Origin: Candidatus Zipacnadia bacterium
GTDB taxonomy: Bacteria > Armatimonadota > Zipacnadia > Zipacnadales > UBA5352
Direction: 5' to 3'
DNA length: 16,848 nt
Assembly (NCBI GenBank): GCA_029820915.1
Contig: JALGUI010000013.1
Location: 1 to 16,848, forward strand
The notes below the pieces were generated by a model. It searched no databases, was not told the DNA's origin, and was given only the letters and a program-made list of their open reading frames with translations. How positions within the stretch are numbered: the first letter of the stretch is position 1; each line of letters starts with the position of its first letter. This document shows positions 1-7,200 of the stretch, in pieces. The translations under genes were made by a program, and so were the position numbers.

Positions 1-2
1 TC

Positions 3-1148
3 GTGTCCAGCCCCGGCGTGGCCTTCGACCACGCGGCGCTGAGCGAGGCCCACACGCAGGGCATCGAGACCTTCGGCACGCTCGAGCTGGGCTATCGGCT
101 CTGCCCGGCGCCGATCATCGCCATCACCGGCACCAACGGCAAGGGCACGACCTGCCGCCTGCTCGCGGACATGCTGGCCGCCGCCGGCATCGAGCACATC
201 CTGGCGGGCAACATCGGCATGCCTCTGGCCGACGAGGTCGTGCGCGCAAGGCCCGACACGCCCGCCGTCGTCGAGGTCAGCAGCTTCCAGCTCGAGGGCA
301 TCGTGGACTTCCGACCACGGGTGGCGTCAATCCTGAACCTCGCTCCCGACCATCTGGACCGGCATCCGAGCCTGCGCGACTACGTCGAGGCCAAGGCGCG
401 CATCTTCGAGAACCAGCGACCGGAGGACTTCGCCATCATCAACGGTGAGGACGCGCTCGCCGGCGAGCTATCGGCGACGTCGCGCGCCACGACGCTGACC
501 GTCGCCGTGGACTACGCGCAGGCCGACGCGGCGATCCGGTGCGGCATGATCGCCGTCTCGCTGTGGGGCGAGGGCATCGAGATCTGCCCCGCCGGGGACT
601 TCCCCCTGCGCGGTCGGCATCACCTGGCGAACCTGCTCGTCGCCGCCACCATCGCCCGCCTGCTGGGCGCGGCGCCGGCGGCGATCGCCCGCGCGATCCG
701 CGGGTACCGCCCGCCCGAGCACCACATGGAGGTCGCGGGCGAGATCGCCGGCGTCACCTTCATCAACGACTCCAAGGCCAGTAACCCGGCCGCGGCGGCC
801 GCCGACCTGGGCGCCATGGACCGGCCCTTCGTCGCCATCGTCGGGGGCAAGGACAAGGGCGCCACGTTCACCGCGCTCGGCCGCCTGCTGGCCGAGCGCC
901 CGCGCGCGGTGATACTCATCGGCGAGGCCGCCGGCCGCATCGCCGAGGCGATGGGCGCCGACGCCGCGCCGGAGAGAGCGACCTCGCTCGAGGACGCCAT
1001 CCGGCGGGCTGCCGAGTTGGCCGAGTCGGGGGACGCGGTCATCATGGCGCCCGCCTGCTCGAGCTTCGACATGTTCGACGACTACGCGCATCGGGGACGG
1101 GTCTTCCGGGAGACGGTGGCGATGCTCGCATCGGAGCGGACCAGGTGA
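3..1148 (+). CDS. murD: UDP-N-acetylmuramoyl-L-alanine--D-glutamate ligase MurD (5' partial)
   Basis: Cytoplasmic ATP-dependent ligase that adds D-glutamate to UDP-MurNAc-L-Ala in peptidoglycan precursor synthesis. The 381 visible residues begin at the SPGV motif that lies just before the central domain of MurD, so about 65-70 N-terminal residues lie upstream. The GTG at position 3 is an internal Val codon, not the start. Visible motifs: ATP loop ITGTNGKGTT (fragment residues 41-50), EVSSFQLE, NLAPDHLDRH, NDSKASNP, VGGKDKG and the C-terminal APACSSFDMFDDYAHRG. All are MurD-type rather than MurC, MurE or MurF. The ATP loop reads K-G-T-T where most MurD proteins have K-S/T-T, a form resembling FolC. 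The stop overlaps the ftsW start (GTGA), so the two are probably translationally coupled. Confidence 0.96.
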   Translation: MSSPGVAFDHAALSEAHTQGIETFGTLELGYRLCPAPIIAITGTNGKGTTCRLLADMLAAAGIEHILAGNIGMPLADEVVRARPDTPAVVEVSSFQLEGIVDFRPRVASILNLAPDHLDRHPSLRDYVEAKARIFENQRPEDFAIINGEDALAGELSATSRATTLTVAVDYAQADAAIRCGMIAVSLWGEGIEICPAGDFPLRGRHHLANLLVAATIARLLGAAPAAIARAIRGYRPPEHHMEVAGEIAGVTFINDSKASNPAAAAADLGAMDRPFVAIVGGKDKGATFTALGRLLAERPRAVILIGEAAGRIAEAMGADAAPERATSLEDAIRRAAELAESGDAVIMAPACSSFDMFDDYAHRGRVFRETVAMLASERTR

Positions 1149-2326
1149 GCGCAACGACGCACGACGCGGACCTCAGCGCCCGCACACGCTCGACCGACGC
1201 CGGGCCGCGCCCGGGGCCGATGGACCGCGCCTACTTCCTCGGTACCTGGGCCATGATGGTCACCGGCATCGTGTTCGTGTTCTCCGCCAGCTTCCCCGTG
1301 GCGGGCCGCCCGGACGCCACCGGCATGGCCGGCAACCCCTACCACTACCTGTGGCAGCACGCCAAGTACGTGGCGCTCGCCCTGGGACTGATGGTGGGCG
1401 TCAGCCTCGTGCCGCCCAGGTGGATCCGGCGCCTCAGCGTCACGGCCTTCATCCTCGCCACCGTCCTGGTCACGCTCGCGCTGTTCCCACCGTGGGGGGT
1501 CAGCCACGGCGGCGCCTCGCGCTGGCTCGATCTCCCCGGCCTGCCGGAGTTCCAGCCCTCGGAGCTGATGAAGGTCGCCCTCATCGCGCTTATCGCCTCC
1601 GTGCTCGCGCGCAAGGACGAGCGCGCCGACACCCCGCCCGTCGCCTACGGCACGGCCCTGGTGATCGCCGGAATCGTCGCCGCGCTGATGCTCAAGCAAC
1701 GCGATCAGGGCATGGCGACCATGTTCATGGCCATCGCCCTGTCGATGCTGTTCTTCGCGGGGATGAGCCTCTTCAAGCTCATTCCTCTCGGTTTCGGGCT
1801 TGTTGCAGGCGGCCTCGCGCTGGCCCACAGCGAGCCGTACCGCTGGCGCCGTATCACCGCCTTCATCGATCCCGAGCACGCGGCCAGCGACGACCGCTAT
1901 CACATCGTTAACATGCTCATCGCCCAGGCGCGCGGCGGCATCACCGGCCTGGGACTGGGCATGAGCCCGGACAAGTGGCGCTCGCTGCCGGCCGCGCACA
2001 CCGACAGCATCTTCTCCGTGATCGGTGGCGAGCTCGGCCTCGTAGGCGGCCTGGTGATCCTGGTGGGCGTCGTCCTGCTGACCGTCCGCGCCCTGCGCAT
2101 CGCCCGCCAGGCCGGCAGCCCCTACGCCTACTACCTCGCATCCGGCGTCGCCGCCATGCTCTGCCTGCAGAGCCTCGCGCACATCGCGGTCAATACCTCT
2201 TGCCTGCCCTGCACCGGCCTGACGCTGCCCTTCATCAGCGGCGGCGGCACCAGCCTCGTGTCGGCCGCCATCGCCGCCGGGCTCGTGCTCGCGGTCTCCC
2301 GATACCACGGCGGGGGTGAACCGTGA
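1145..2326 (+). CDS. ftsW: Septal peptidoglycan glycosyltransferase FtsW (SEDS family)
   Basis: Polytopic inner-membrane protein that polymerises lipid II glycan strands at the division septum, working with a class B penicillin-binding protein. It has 393 residues. A short hydrophilic N-terminal tail (about 1-28) precedes roughly ten membrane segments. SEDS signatures: GASRWLDL then FQPSELMK (residues 123-143), QRDQG (185-189), ARGGITGLGLG (262-272) and AHTDSIFSVIGGELGLVGG. The Asp at about residue 287 aligns with the catalytic Asp of SEDS polymerases. The C-terminal motif is TGLTLPFISGGGTSL, with SGGG in place of the usual SYGG. Its place between murD and murG supports FtsW over RodA. The GTG start overlaps the murD stop and its own stop overlaps the murG start by 4 bp. 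Confidence 0.96.
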   Translation: MSATTHDADLSARTRSTDAGPRPGPMDRAYFLGTWAMMVTGIVFVFSASFPVAGRPDATGMAGNPYHYLWQHAKYVALALGLMVGVSLVPPRWIRRLSVTAFILATVLVTLALFPPWGVSHGGASRWLDLPGLPEFQPSELMKVALIALIASVLARKDERADTPPVAYGTALVIAGIVAALMLKQRDQGMATMFMAIALSMLFFAGMSLFKLIPLGFGLVAGGLALAHSEPYRWRRITAFIDPEHAASDDRYHIVNMLIAQARGGITGLGLGMSPDKWRSLPAAHTDSIFSVIGGELGLVGGLVILVGVVLLTVRALRIARQAGSPYAYYLASGVAAMLCLQSLAHIAVNTSCLPCTGLTLPFISGGGTSLVSAAIAAGLVLAVSRYHGGGEP

Positions 2327-3462
2327 GCGAGCTGCGGGTGCTGATGGCGGGGGGAGGCACCGCCGGGCACCTGTTCCCGTGCGTCGCCGTGGCGGAGGAG
2401 CTCGCCGACCTCGAGCCCGGCATCACCGTCCGTTTCGTCGGCGCCCGCGGCCGCATCGACGAGCAGATCCTGTCCCGACGCGGCCTGCCGTACGACCTGA
2501 TCGACGCGAAGCCGATTCCCTACCGCCTCTCGTTGCAGGCCCTCAGCGCCCTCCTGGCCCTCGTCCGCTCCGTGCGGCAGGCGCGAGCCATCATCCGCCG
2601 CTTCGGGCCCCACGCGGTCTTCACCACCGGTGGCTTTGTCGGCGCGGCGGTGGGCCTCGCGGCGCGCTGGTCGCGCGTGCCACTCGCCCTCCACGCCGCC
2701 GACGCCATGCCCGACCGCGGCAACCGTCTGCTCTCGCGCTGGGCCCGTGCCATCACCACCGCATCGCGCGAAGCTGCCGACGCGCTCGGCGGCGCGGTCG
2801 CTATCACCGGCAATCCCATCCGCCGTGAGTTGGCCCGAGCGACCCGCGAGGACGGCGTCCGCGAGCTCGGCCTGGCCCCCGACCTGCCCACCATCCTCGT
2901 CACCGGTGGCAGCCAGGGCGCACGCCGGCTCAACCTGGCCGTCCTGGACGCTCTGCCCGAGCTGCTGGACGACCTCGGCGTGCAGGTCGTCCACCTGGCC
3001 GGCTCGCTGGACTACGAGACGCTCCGCTCGCAGGTGGCCGACCGCCTCGGCGAGCCGGAGCGCTACCACCTGATCGAGCATTTGCCCAACCCGGGCCTGG
3101 CGCTGGCCGCCGCCGACCTGGCGGTAACGCGCGCGGGGGCGGGAAGCCTCGCCGAAATCTGCCTGCACGGCGTGCCCATGATCGTCGTGCCCTATCCCTA
3201 CGCGGGCGGCCACCAGCGGCTCAACGCCAAGCCCCTCGCCGATGCGGGCGCGGCGATCATTGTCGAGGACGAGGAGTTCACCGCTGAGCGCCTGCTCGAG
3301 ATCGCGCGCGAGCTGTTCGGCGACGGGGAGCGTCGCAGTCGCATGGCCGAGGCGGCGCGCGCGGCGGCCAGGCCTCGGGCCGCGCGCGATGTCGCCGAGG
3401 TGCTGATCCAGGTCGCGCGGAGGGCGGCACTTGCGGGGCGGCCCTCCGAAGCCGTACAATGA
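2323..3462 (+). CDS. murG: Undecaprenyldiphospho-muramoylpentapeptide beta-N-acetylglucosaminyltransferase MurG
   Basis: Peripheral membrane GT-B glycosyltransferase (family GT28) that adds GlcNAc to lipid I to give lipid II, the substrate of FtsW. It has 379 residues, a normal length. The N-terminal acceptor-domain loop is GGGTAGHLFP (usual GGGTGGH; the Ala variant is known). The hinge-proximal GGSQGARRLN and the UDP-GlcNAc-binding stretch VTRAGAGSLAEI followed by GVPMIVVPYP and HQRLNA are intact. The GTG start sits in the GTGA overlap with ftsW. The last codons contain TACAAT, with TTGCGG 18 bp upstream (3431-3460). This could be a weak internal promoter for murC, but the spacing and -35 are poor and I give it little weight. 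Confidence 0.97.
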   Translation: MSELRVLMAGGGTAGHLFPCVAVAEELADLEPGITVRFVGARGRIDEQILSRRGLPYDLIDAKPIPYRLSLQALSALLALVRSVRQARAIIRRFGPHAVFTTGGFVGAAVGLAARWSRVPLALHAADAMPDRGNRLLSRWARAITTASREAADALGGAVAITGNPIRRELARATREDGVRELGLAPDLPTILVTGGSQGARRLNLAVLDALPELLDDLGVQVVHLAGSLDYETLRSQVADRLGEPERYHLIEHLPNPGLALAAADLAVTRAGAGSLAEICLHGVPMIVVPYPYAGGHQRLNAKPLADAGAAIIVEDEEFTAERLLEIARELFGDGERRSRMAEAARAAARPRAARDVAEVLIQVARRAALAGRPSEAVQ

Positions 3463-3513
3463 GCCGGGCCGCACCTCAGAGGCGCTTGCAGCATGCTTGC
3501 GGAGTCTGCTCTG

Positions 3514-4902
3514 ATGGCCACGACCGATAGTCTCAGCCTCGAACCCGGCCGCCGCCTCCATCTCATCGGCGTCGGCGGCATCGGCATGAGCGCGCTGGCC
3601 GCCATCCTGGCTGAGCGCGGCTTCGCCGTGTCCGGCTCCGACCGCAGCGAGAGCCCTCGGCTGGCCCGCCTGCGCGACCTGGGCGTGCGCGTCTCCGTCC
3701 CGCAGGTCGCCGGCGGCGCGGGTGATGCCGACCTCGTGGTGCTGTCCACCGCCATTCCCGACGACAACCCCGAGCTGGTGGAAGCTCGCGAGCGCGGGCT
3801 GGGGATCCACCATCGTTCCGAGCTTCTCGCGGCGATCATTGATGGTCTCAGCAAGGTCGCGGTCTCCGGCACGCACGGCAAGACCACTATCACGTCGATG
3901 CTGGCCACCATCATGCTCGAGTGCGGGCGCGACCCCATGGTCATCGTCGGCGGCGACGCGCCCAACCTGGGCGGCAACTACCACGCGGGCGCCGGGCCCG
4001 TCGCGGTCTTCGAGGCCTGTGAGAGCGACGGCAGCTTCCTCCGCTACGGGCCGTGCTCGGAGGTCATCGCCAACGTCGAGGCCGACCACCTCGACCAGCA
4101 CGGTGACTTCGCGCACCTCTGCCGCGCCTTCGAGCAGTTCATCGAGCTCGTGCCTCAGGATGGCTTCCTCGCCTACGGGGCCGAGTGTGATGTGCTCGCC
4201 GACATGGCGCGTCAGGCGCGCGGCGAGCAGATCCCCTACGGCCTTGGTGGTCAGGCCACCTTCGGCGCCGACCGGCTCGAGCTGCAGCCCTTCGCCGCCG
4301 GCTTCCGCGTGCTCGTCGAGGGGCGGCCCGCGGGGCGCGCGAAGCTGCAGGTCCCCGGCGAGCACAACGTGCGCAACGCGCTCGGCGCCTTGGCCGCGGC
4401 CACCAGGCTCGGGGTGCCGGTCGAGGCCGCGATCGAGGCCCTGGGCGAGTTCCGCGGGGTCGGCCGTCGCTTCGAGTTGCTCGGCTCGCTCGGCGACGCG
4501 CTCGTCATCGACGACTACGCGCACCACCCCACGGAGGTCGCGGCCACCCTCGCCGCCACGCGCCGGGGCTGGCCCGACCGCCGGATCATCGCGATCTTCC
4601 AGCCCCACCTGTTCAGCCGCACCCGCGACTTCATGGCGCAGTTCGCCGAGGCCCTGGCGTCGGCCGATGTCGTGATCGTCTCGGACATCTACGCGGCCCG
4701 CGAGGATCCCATCGAGGGCGTGCGTGCCGAGGACCTGGCCGCCGCCGTGGCTCGCCTGGCGCCCGACCGCGACGTGCGCTTCATCGCCACCAGCGAGGAG
4801 ATCGCCGACGTCGTGCGTGACATGTCTCAGTCCGGCGACCTGATCCTCACGCTGGGCGCCGGCGACATTCGGCGCGTGGGGGAGGCGCTGGCATGGACGT
4901 AG
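3514..4902 (+). CDS. murC: UDP-N-acetylmuramate--L-alanine ligase MurC
   Basis: First Mur ligase, cytoplasmic, joining L-alanine to UDP-MurNAc. It runs 462 residues from the ATG at 3514. An in-frame ATG at 3493 would add MLAESAL. I prefer 3514 because GGAG lies 9 bases upstream and the protein then starts a few residues before the Rossmann motif GVGGIGMSALA. The earlier start also has a possible site (AGAGG, 10 bases away), so the choice is not firm. Other motifs: ATP loop SGTHGKTT (about 118-125), EACESDGSF, NVEADHLDQHGDF, the C-terminal DDYAHHPTEV and FQPHLFSRT. The DxxHHP and GTHGKTT combination is MurC-specific. No MurB domain is fused to it and no murB follows, unlike many relatives. Its 3' end overlaps ftsQ by 10 bp. 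Confidence 0.96.
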   Translation: MATTDSLSLEPGRRLHLIGVGGIGMSALAAILAERGFAVSGSDRSESPRLARLRDLGVRVSVPQVAGGAGDADLVVLSTAIPDDNPELVEARERGLGIHHRSELLAAIIDGLSKVAVSGTHGKTTITSMLATIMLECGRDPMVIVGGDAPNLGGNYHAGAGPVAVFEACESDGSFLRYGPCSEVIANVEADHLDQHGDFAHLCRAFEQFIELVPQDGFLAYGAECDVLADMARQARGEQIPYGLGGQATFGADRLELQPFAAGFRVLVEGRPAGRAKLQVPGEHNVRNALGALAAATRLGVPVEAAIEALGEFRGVGRRFELLGSLGDALVIDDYAHHPTEVAATLAATRRGWPDRRIIAIFQPHLFSRTRDFMAQFAEALASADVVIVSDIYAAREDPIEGVRAEDLAAAVARLAPDRDVRFIATSEEIADVVRDMSQSGDLILTLGAGDIRRVGEALAWT

Positions 4903-5690
4903 CGCGCCGCGGCCGTGCCCAGACCCGTGCCGCGCCGGCACGCATATCGGCCGCCGACCGCGCGGCGCGCATTCAGGGCCACCACGAGCTGGTATTCAGG
5001 GTCGCCTACCTGCTGCTGGTGTCGGCGCTCGTGGGCCTCGCGCTGGGTGTGCTCGGCTCCGACCTGTTCGCCATCCGCGACGTACAGGTGGTGTGCGCCA
5101 ACCCCAGCCTGCAGGCCGAGGCGGCGGAGCGCGCGGAGGGCCTGAGCTTCGGCACCATCTGGCTGCCCCCCACGCGCGCCGTCGAGCGACACATCGGCGG
5201 CCTGCCACGCGCCAGATCCGTTGCCATCGGCCGCGACCTGCCGACCACGCTCACCATCGTCGTCGAGCCGCGCGTCCCGTCCGCCGTCGTCGCCGCCGAG
5301 GAGCGCTACATGGCGATCGACGATGAGGGCGTGTGCCTGCACTGGACCGGCGCCGCCGAGGATCTGCCGACGGTACACCTCGAGAACCCCGCGGTGCTGG
5401 AGGTCGGGGGCACCCTTCCCGAGCGCGACGTGGCGTGGCTTCGCGCTACCCTCGGCGGTCTGAGCGAGTCGGGCCTCAGCGCGGGTGCCAGCATCGACCT
5501 CAGCCACCCGCTGCGCATCTCCGTGTTCACCGCCGACGGCGTGCTCGGCAAGCTGGGGAATGACGAGCTCCTGTACGAGAAGACGCTGCTGTTCGCGGAG
5601 CTCCTGGATGGACTGCGCGAGCAGGGCCGTGCCCCCCTCTACATCGATCTGCGCGTCCCGTCACGCCCCACCTACAAATCGGTGAACTGA
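4893..5690 (+). CDS. ftsQ: Cell division protein FtsQ/DivIB
   Basis: Bitopic divisome protein that links early and late division proteins through its periplasmic or outer face. It has 265 residues: a basic cytoplasmic tail (1-33), one membrane helix (about 34-55), then a POTRA domain (about 58-127) beginning FAIRDVQVV and ending near TTLTIVVEPRVPSAVV, and a beta-rich FtsQ domain up to YIDLRVPSRPTYKS. The sequence is divergent, as is usual for FtsQ. The call rests on the topology, the POTRA pattern, the C-terminal IDLR motif and the position between murC and ftsA. The ATG start lies inside the last codons of murC (10 bp overlap), which suggests coupling. FtsQ is not catalytic. Confidence 0.9.
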   Translation: MDVARRGRAQTRAAPARISAADRAARIQGHHELVFRVAYLLLVSALVGLALGVLGSDLFAIRDVQVVCANPSLQAEAAERAEGLSFGTIWLPPTRAVERHIGGLPRARSVAIGRDLPTTLTIVVEPRVPSAVVAAEERYMAIDDEGVCLHWTGAAEDLPTVHLENPAVLEVGGTLPERDVAWLRATLGGLSESGLSAGASIDLSHPLRISVFTADGVLGKLGNDELLYEKTLLFAELLDGLREQGRAPLYIDLRVPSRPTYKSVN

Positions 5691-5802
5691 CCTCGCTCGA
5701 CCCGAGCCGCGCGCCTGTGGGGGAGGAGGACGGCGCGTGCGTGGCGAAGTGCGGCCCCCAAGGCTCTTCCTGCCGCACGCAGGCGGGGGAATTCTCGTGC
5801 GC

Positions 5803-5807
5803 GGAGG
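5803..5807 (+). promoter_or_regulatory. Ribosome binding site that decides the ftsA start
   Basis: GGAGG followed after 8 bases (CTCCACCG) by TTG at 5816. This is the best-spaced site in the region. The competing GTG at 5741 has GGAGG ending at 5729, 11 bases away, and would add a Cys-rich leader with no FtsA counterpart. It leaves a 125-bp gap after ftsQ in which I see no gene. Confidence 0.5.
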
Positions 5808-5815
5808 CTCCACCG

Positions 5816-7051
5816 TTGTCCGAGGACGCCCTGGTAGCCGGCATCGACGTCGGGACCACCAAGGTCTGCACGATCATCGCGCGTCCACAGACCGACGGGC
5901 GTCTCGAGGTCCACGGCGTCGGCCTCAACCCCTCCGCCGGCCTCAAGCGCGGCGTCATCGTGGACCGCGAGGACGCCATCGCCTCCATCCGCGAATCCAT
6001 CGAGACCGCGCAGCGGCAGGCCGACGTCACCATCACGGGCGCCTACGTCGGTGTCACCGGCGCCCACATCTCCTCCGTCAATGTGACCGGCCGCACCAAC
6101 GTCGCGCCCGGCCCCGCTGTGTCACAGGAGGACGTGCAGCGCGCAGTCCAGAGCGCGCGCGACGCCGTGCCGCTCCCGCAGGACCGCGAGATCATCCACG
6201 AGGTCGTTCGCGGCTTCACCGTGGATGGCGAGGCCGGCATCTCGCGCCCGCTGGGCATGTCCGGGCGCAGGCTCGATGTCGAGCTGCACGCCGTGACCGG
6301 CACCGCCAGCATCGTTGACAACGTCGAGCGATGCGTGGCCGACGCCGGCGTCGCCGTCACCAGGCGGGTGCTCGAGCCCATCGCCACCGGCTCGGCCGTC
6401 ATCACCGACGCCGAGCGCGATCTGGGCGTCATACTCATCGACGTGGGCGGCGGCACCACCGACGTGGCGGTCTTCATCGACGGCGCCATCGCCCACACAT
6501 CCGCCATCCCCGTCGGCGGCAATCACGTCACCCGCGACCTCGCCCGGCTGCTGCGCCTGAGCTTCGAGGAGGCGGAGAAGCTCAAGTGCCGCTTCGCCCG
6601 CGCCATGCCCGAGCAGGTCGCCGAGGACGACGGCGTCCAGCTCGAACTCGCCGATGGCAGCGAGTCCGAGCTCGTGCCTCTGCGCCTGGTCGCCGAGATC
6701 ATCGAGCCGCGCCTCGAGGAGATCTTCGCCCTCGTTCGCGCCAACATCGTCCGCTCAGGCGTCTACGAGCAGGCCAGCGCGGGTGTCGTGCTCTCGGGCG
6801 GCGGCTCGCAGCTTCCCGACACCGCCCCGCTCGCCTCCTCCGTCCTTGACGCCCTCCCCGTCCGCGTCGGCAGCCCGCGCGGCATCTCCGGCCGAGTGGA
6901 TGCCGTGGCCGGCCCCGTCCACGCGACCGCCGTCGGCCTCGCGCTTCTCGCCGCGCGGGACGGAGCCACCGCCGTCGCGCGCGACGAGCCCGCCCCCGGA
7001 CTCCTCCGGCGCGTCCGCCGGTGGGTCGAGCGCATCCTGCCCCGGGCGTGA
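5816..7051 (+). CDS. ftsA: Cell division protein FtsA (actin-like membrane tether)
   Basis: Actin-family ATPase that anchors FtsZ filaments to the membrane and recruits later divisome proteins. Motifs from the TTG start: phosphate-1 loop GIDVGTTK (residues 9-16), the SHS2/1C region with GVTGAHI, phosphate-2 loop IDVGGGTTD (about 208-216), the adenosine motif VLSGGGSQL and a C-terminal amphipathic helix LLRRVRRWVERIL that fits the membrane-targeting sequence. The open frame extends back to GTG 5717 or GTG 5741. I choose TTG 5816 (411 residues) because GGAGG at 5803-5807 lies 8 bases ahead and the protein then begins right before the first ATPase motif, as in known FtsA proteins. The longer N-terminus carries four Cys in 33 residues and looks non-coding. 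ftsZ does not follow. Confidence 0.94.
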   Translation: MSEDALVAGIDVGTTKVCTIIARPQTDGRLEVHGVGLNPSAGLKRGVIVDREDAIASIRESIETAQRQADVTITGAYVGVTGAHISSVNVTGRTNVAPGPAVSQEDVQRAVQSARDAVPLPQDREIIHEVVRGFTVDGEAGISRPLGMSGRRLDVELHAVTGTASIVDNVERCVADAGVAVTRRVLEPIATGSAVITDAERDLGVILIDVGGGTTDVAVFIDGAIAHTSAIPVGGNHVTRDLARLLRLSFEEAEKLKCRFARAMPEQVAEDDGVQLELADGSESELVPLRLVAEIIEPRLEEIFALVRANIVRSGVYEQASAGVVLSGGGSQLPDTAPLASSVLDALPVRVGSPRGISGRVDAVAGPVHATAVGLALLAARDGATAVARDEPAPGLLRRVRRWVERILPRA

Positions 7052-7078
7052 GGCCCGCGGCCGTTCGCCGACCGGCTC

Positions 7079-7107
7079 TGAAACCTTGGCGGCCTCCTGG
7101 TGTCTAA
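7079..7107 (+). promoter_or_regulatory. Possible ECF-sigma promoter before the anti-sigma gene
   Basis: TGAAAC (7079-7084), 16 bases, then TGTCTAA (7101-7107). Many ECF sigma factors recognise a GAAC/GAAAC-type -35 and a CGTC/TCTAA-type -10 at this spacing. It lies in the 149-bp gap after ftsA and about 95 bp before the GTG of an anti-sigma factor gene, where autoregulation by the partner sigma factor is common. A short palindrome (CCCCGCGGGG, about 7149-7158, flanked by CACAG/CTGTG) sits in the predicted leader. The match is by eye only. Confidence 0.35.
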
Positions 7108-7200
7108 GACTCTGCGTGGGGATACTCGCACCCGAACTCACAGTCTGTCCCCGCGGGGCCTGTGTCCACGCACCAACAGACGTACAGGCGGTAGCTTGCC

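Noticed and set aside
3431..3460. TTGCGG-18-TACAAT as a promoter for murC inside the end of murG.
   Set aside because: The -35 is weak and the elements lie in conserved coding sequence; a chance match is likely, so it is only noted under murG.
2131..4941. A 936-residue open frame on the minus strand across ftsW, murG and murC.
   Set aside because: It is antisense to three well-supported genes, has Arg/Ala/His/Gly-rich low-complexity translation and no family motif. Long antisense frames are expected where third codon positions are strongly G/C.
7060..7078. Terminator after ftsA.
   Set aside because: Only a 4-bp GCCG/CGGC pairing without a U-tract; not enough to call.
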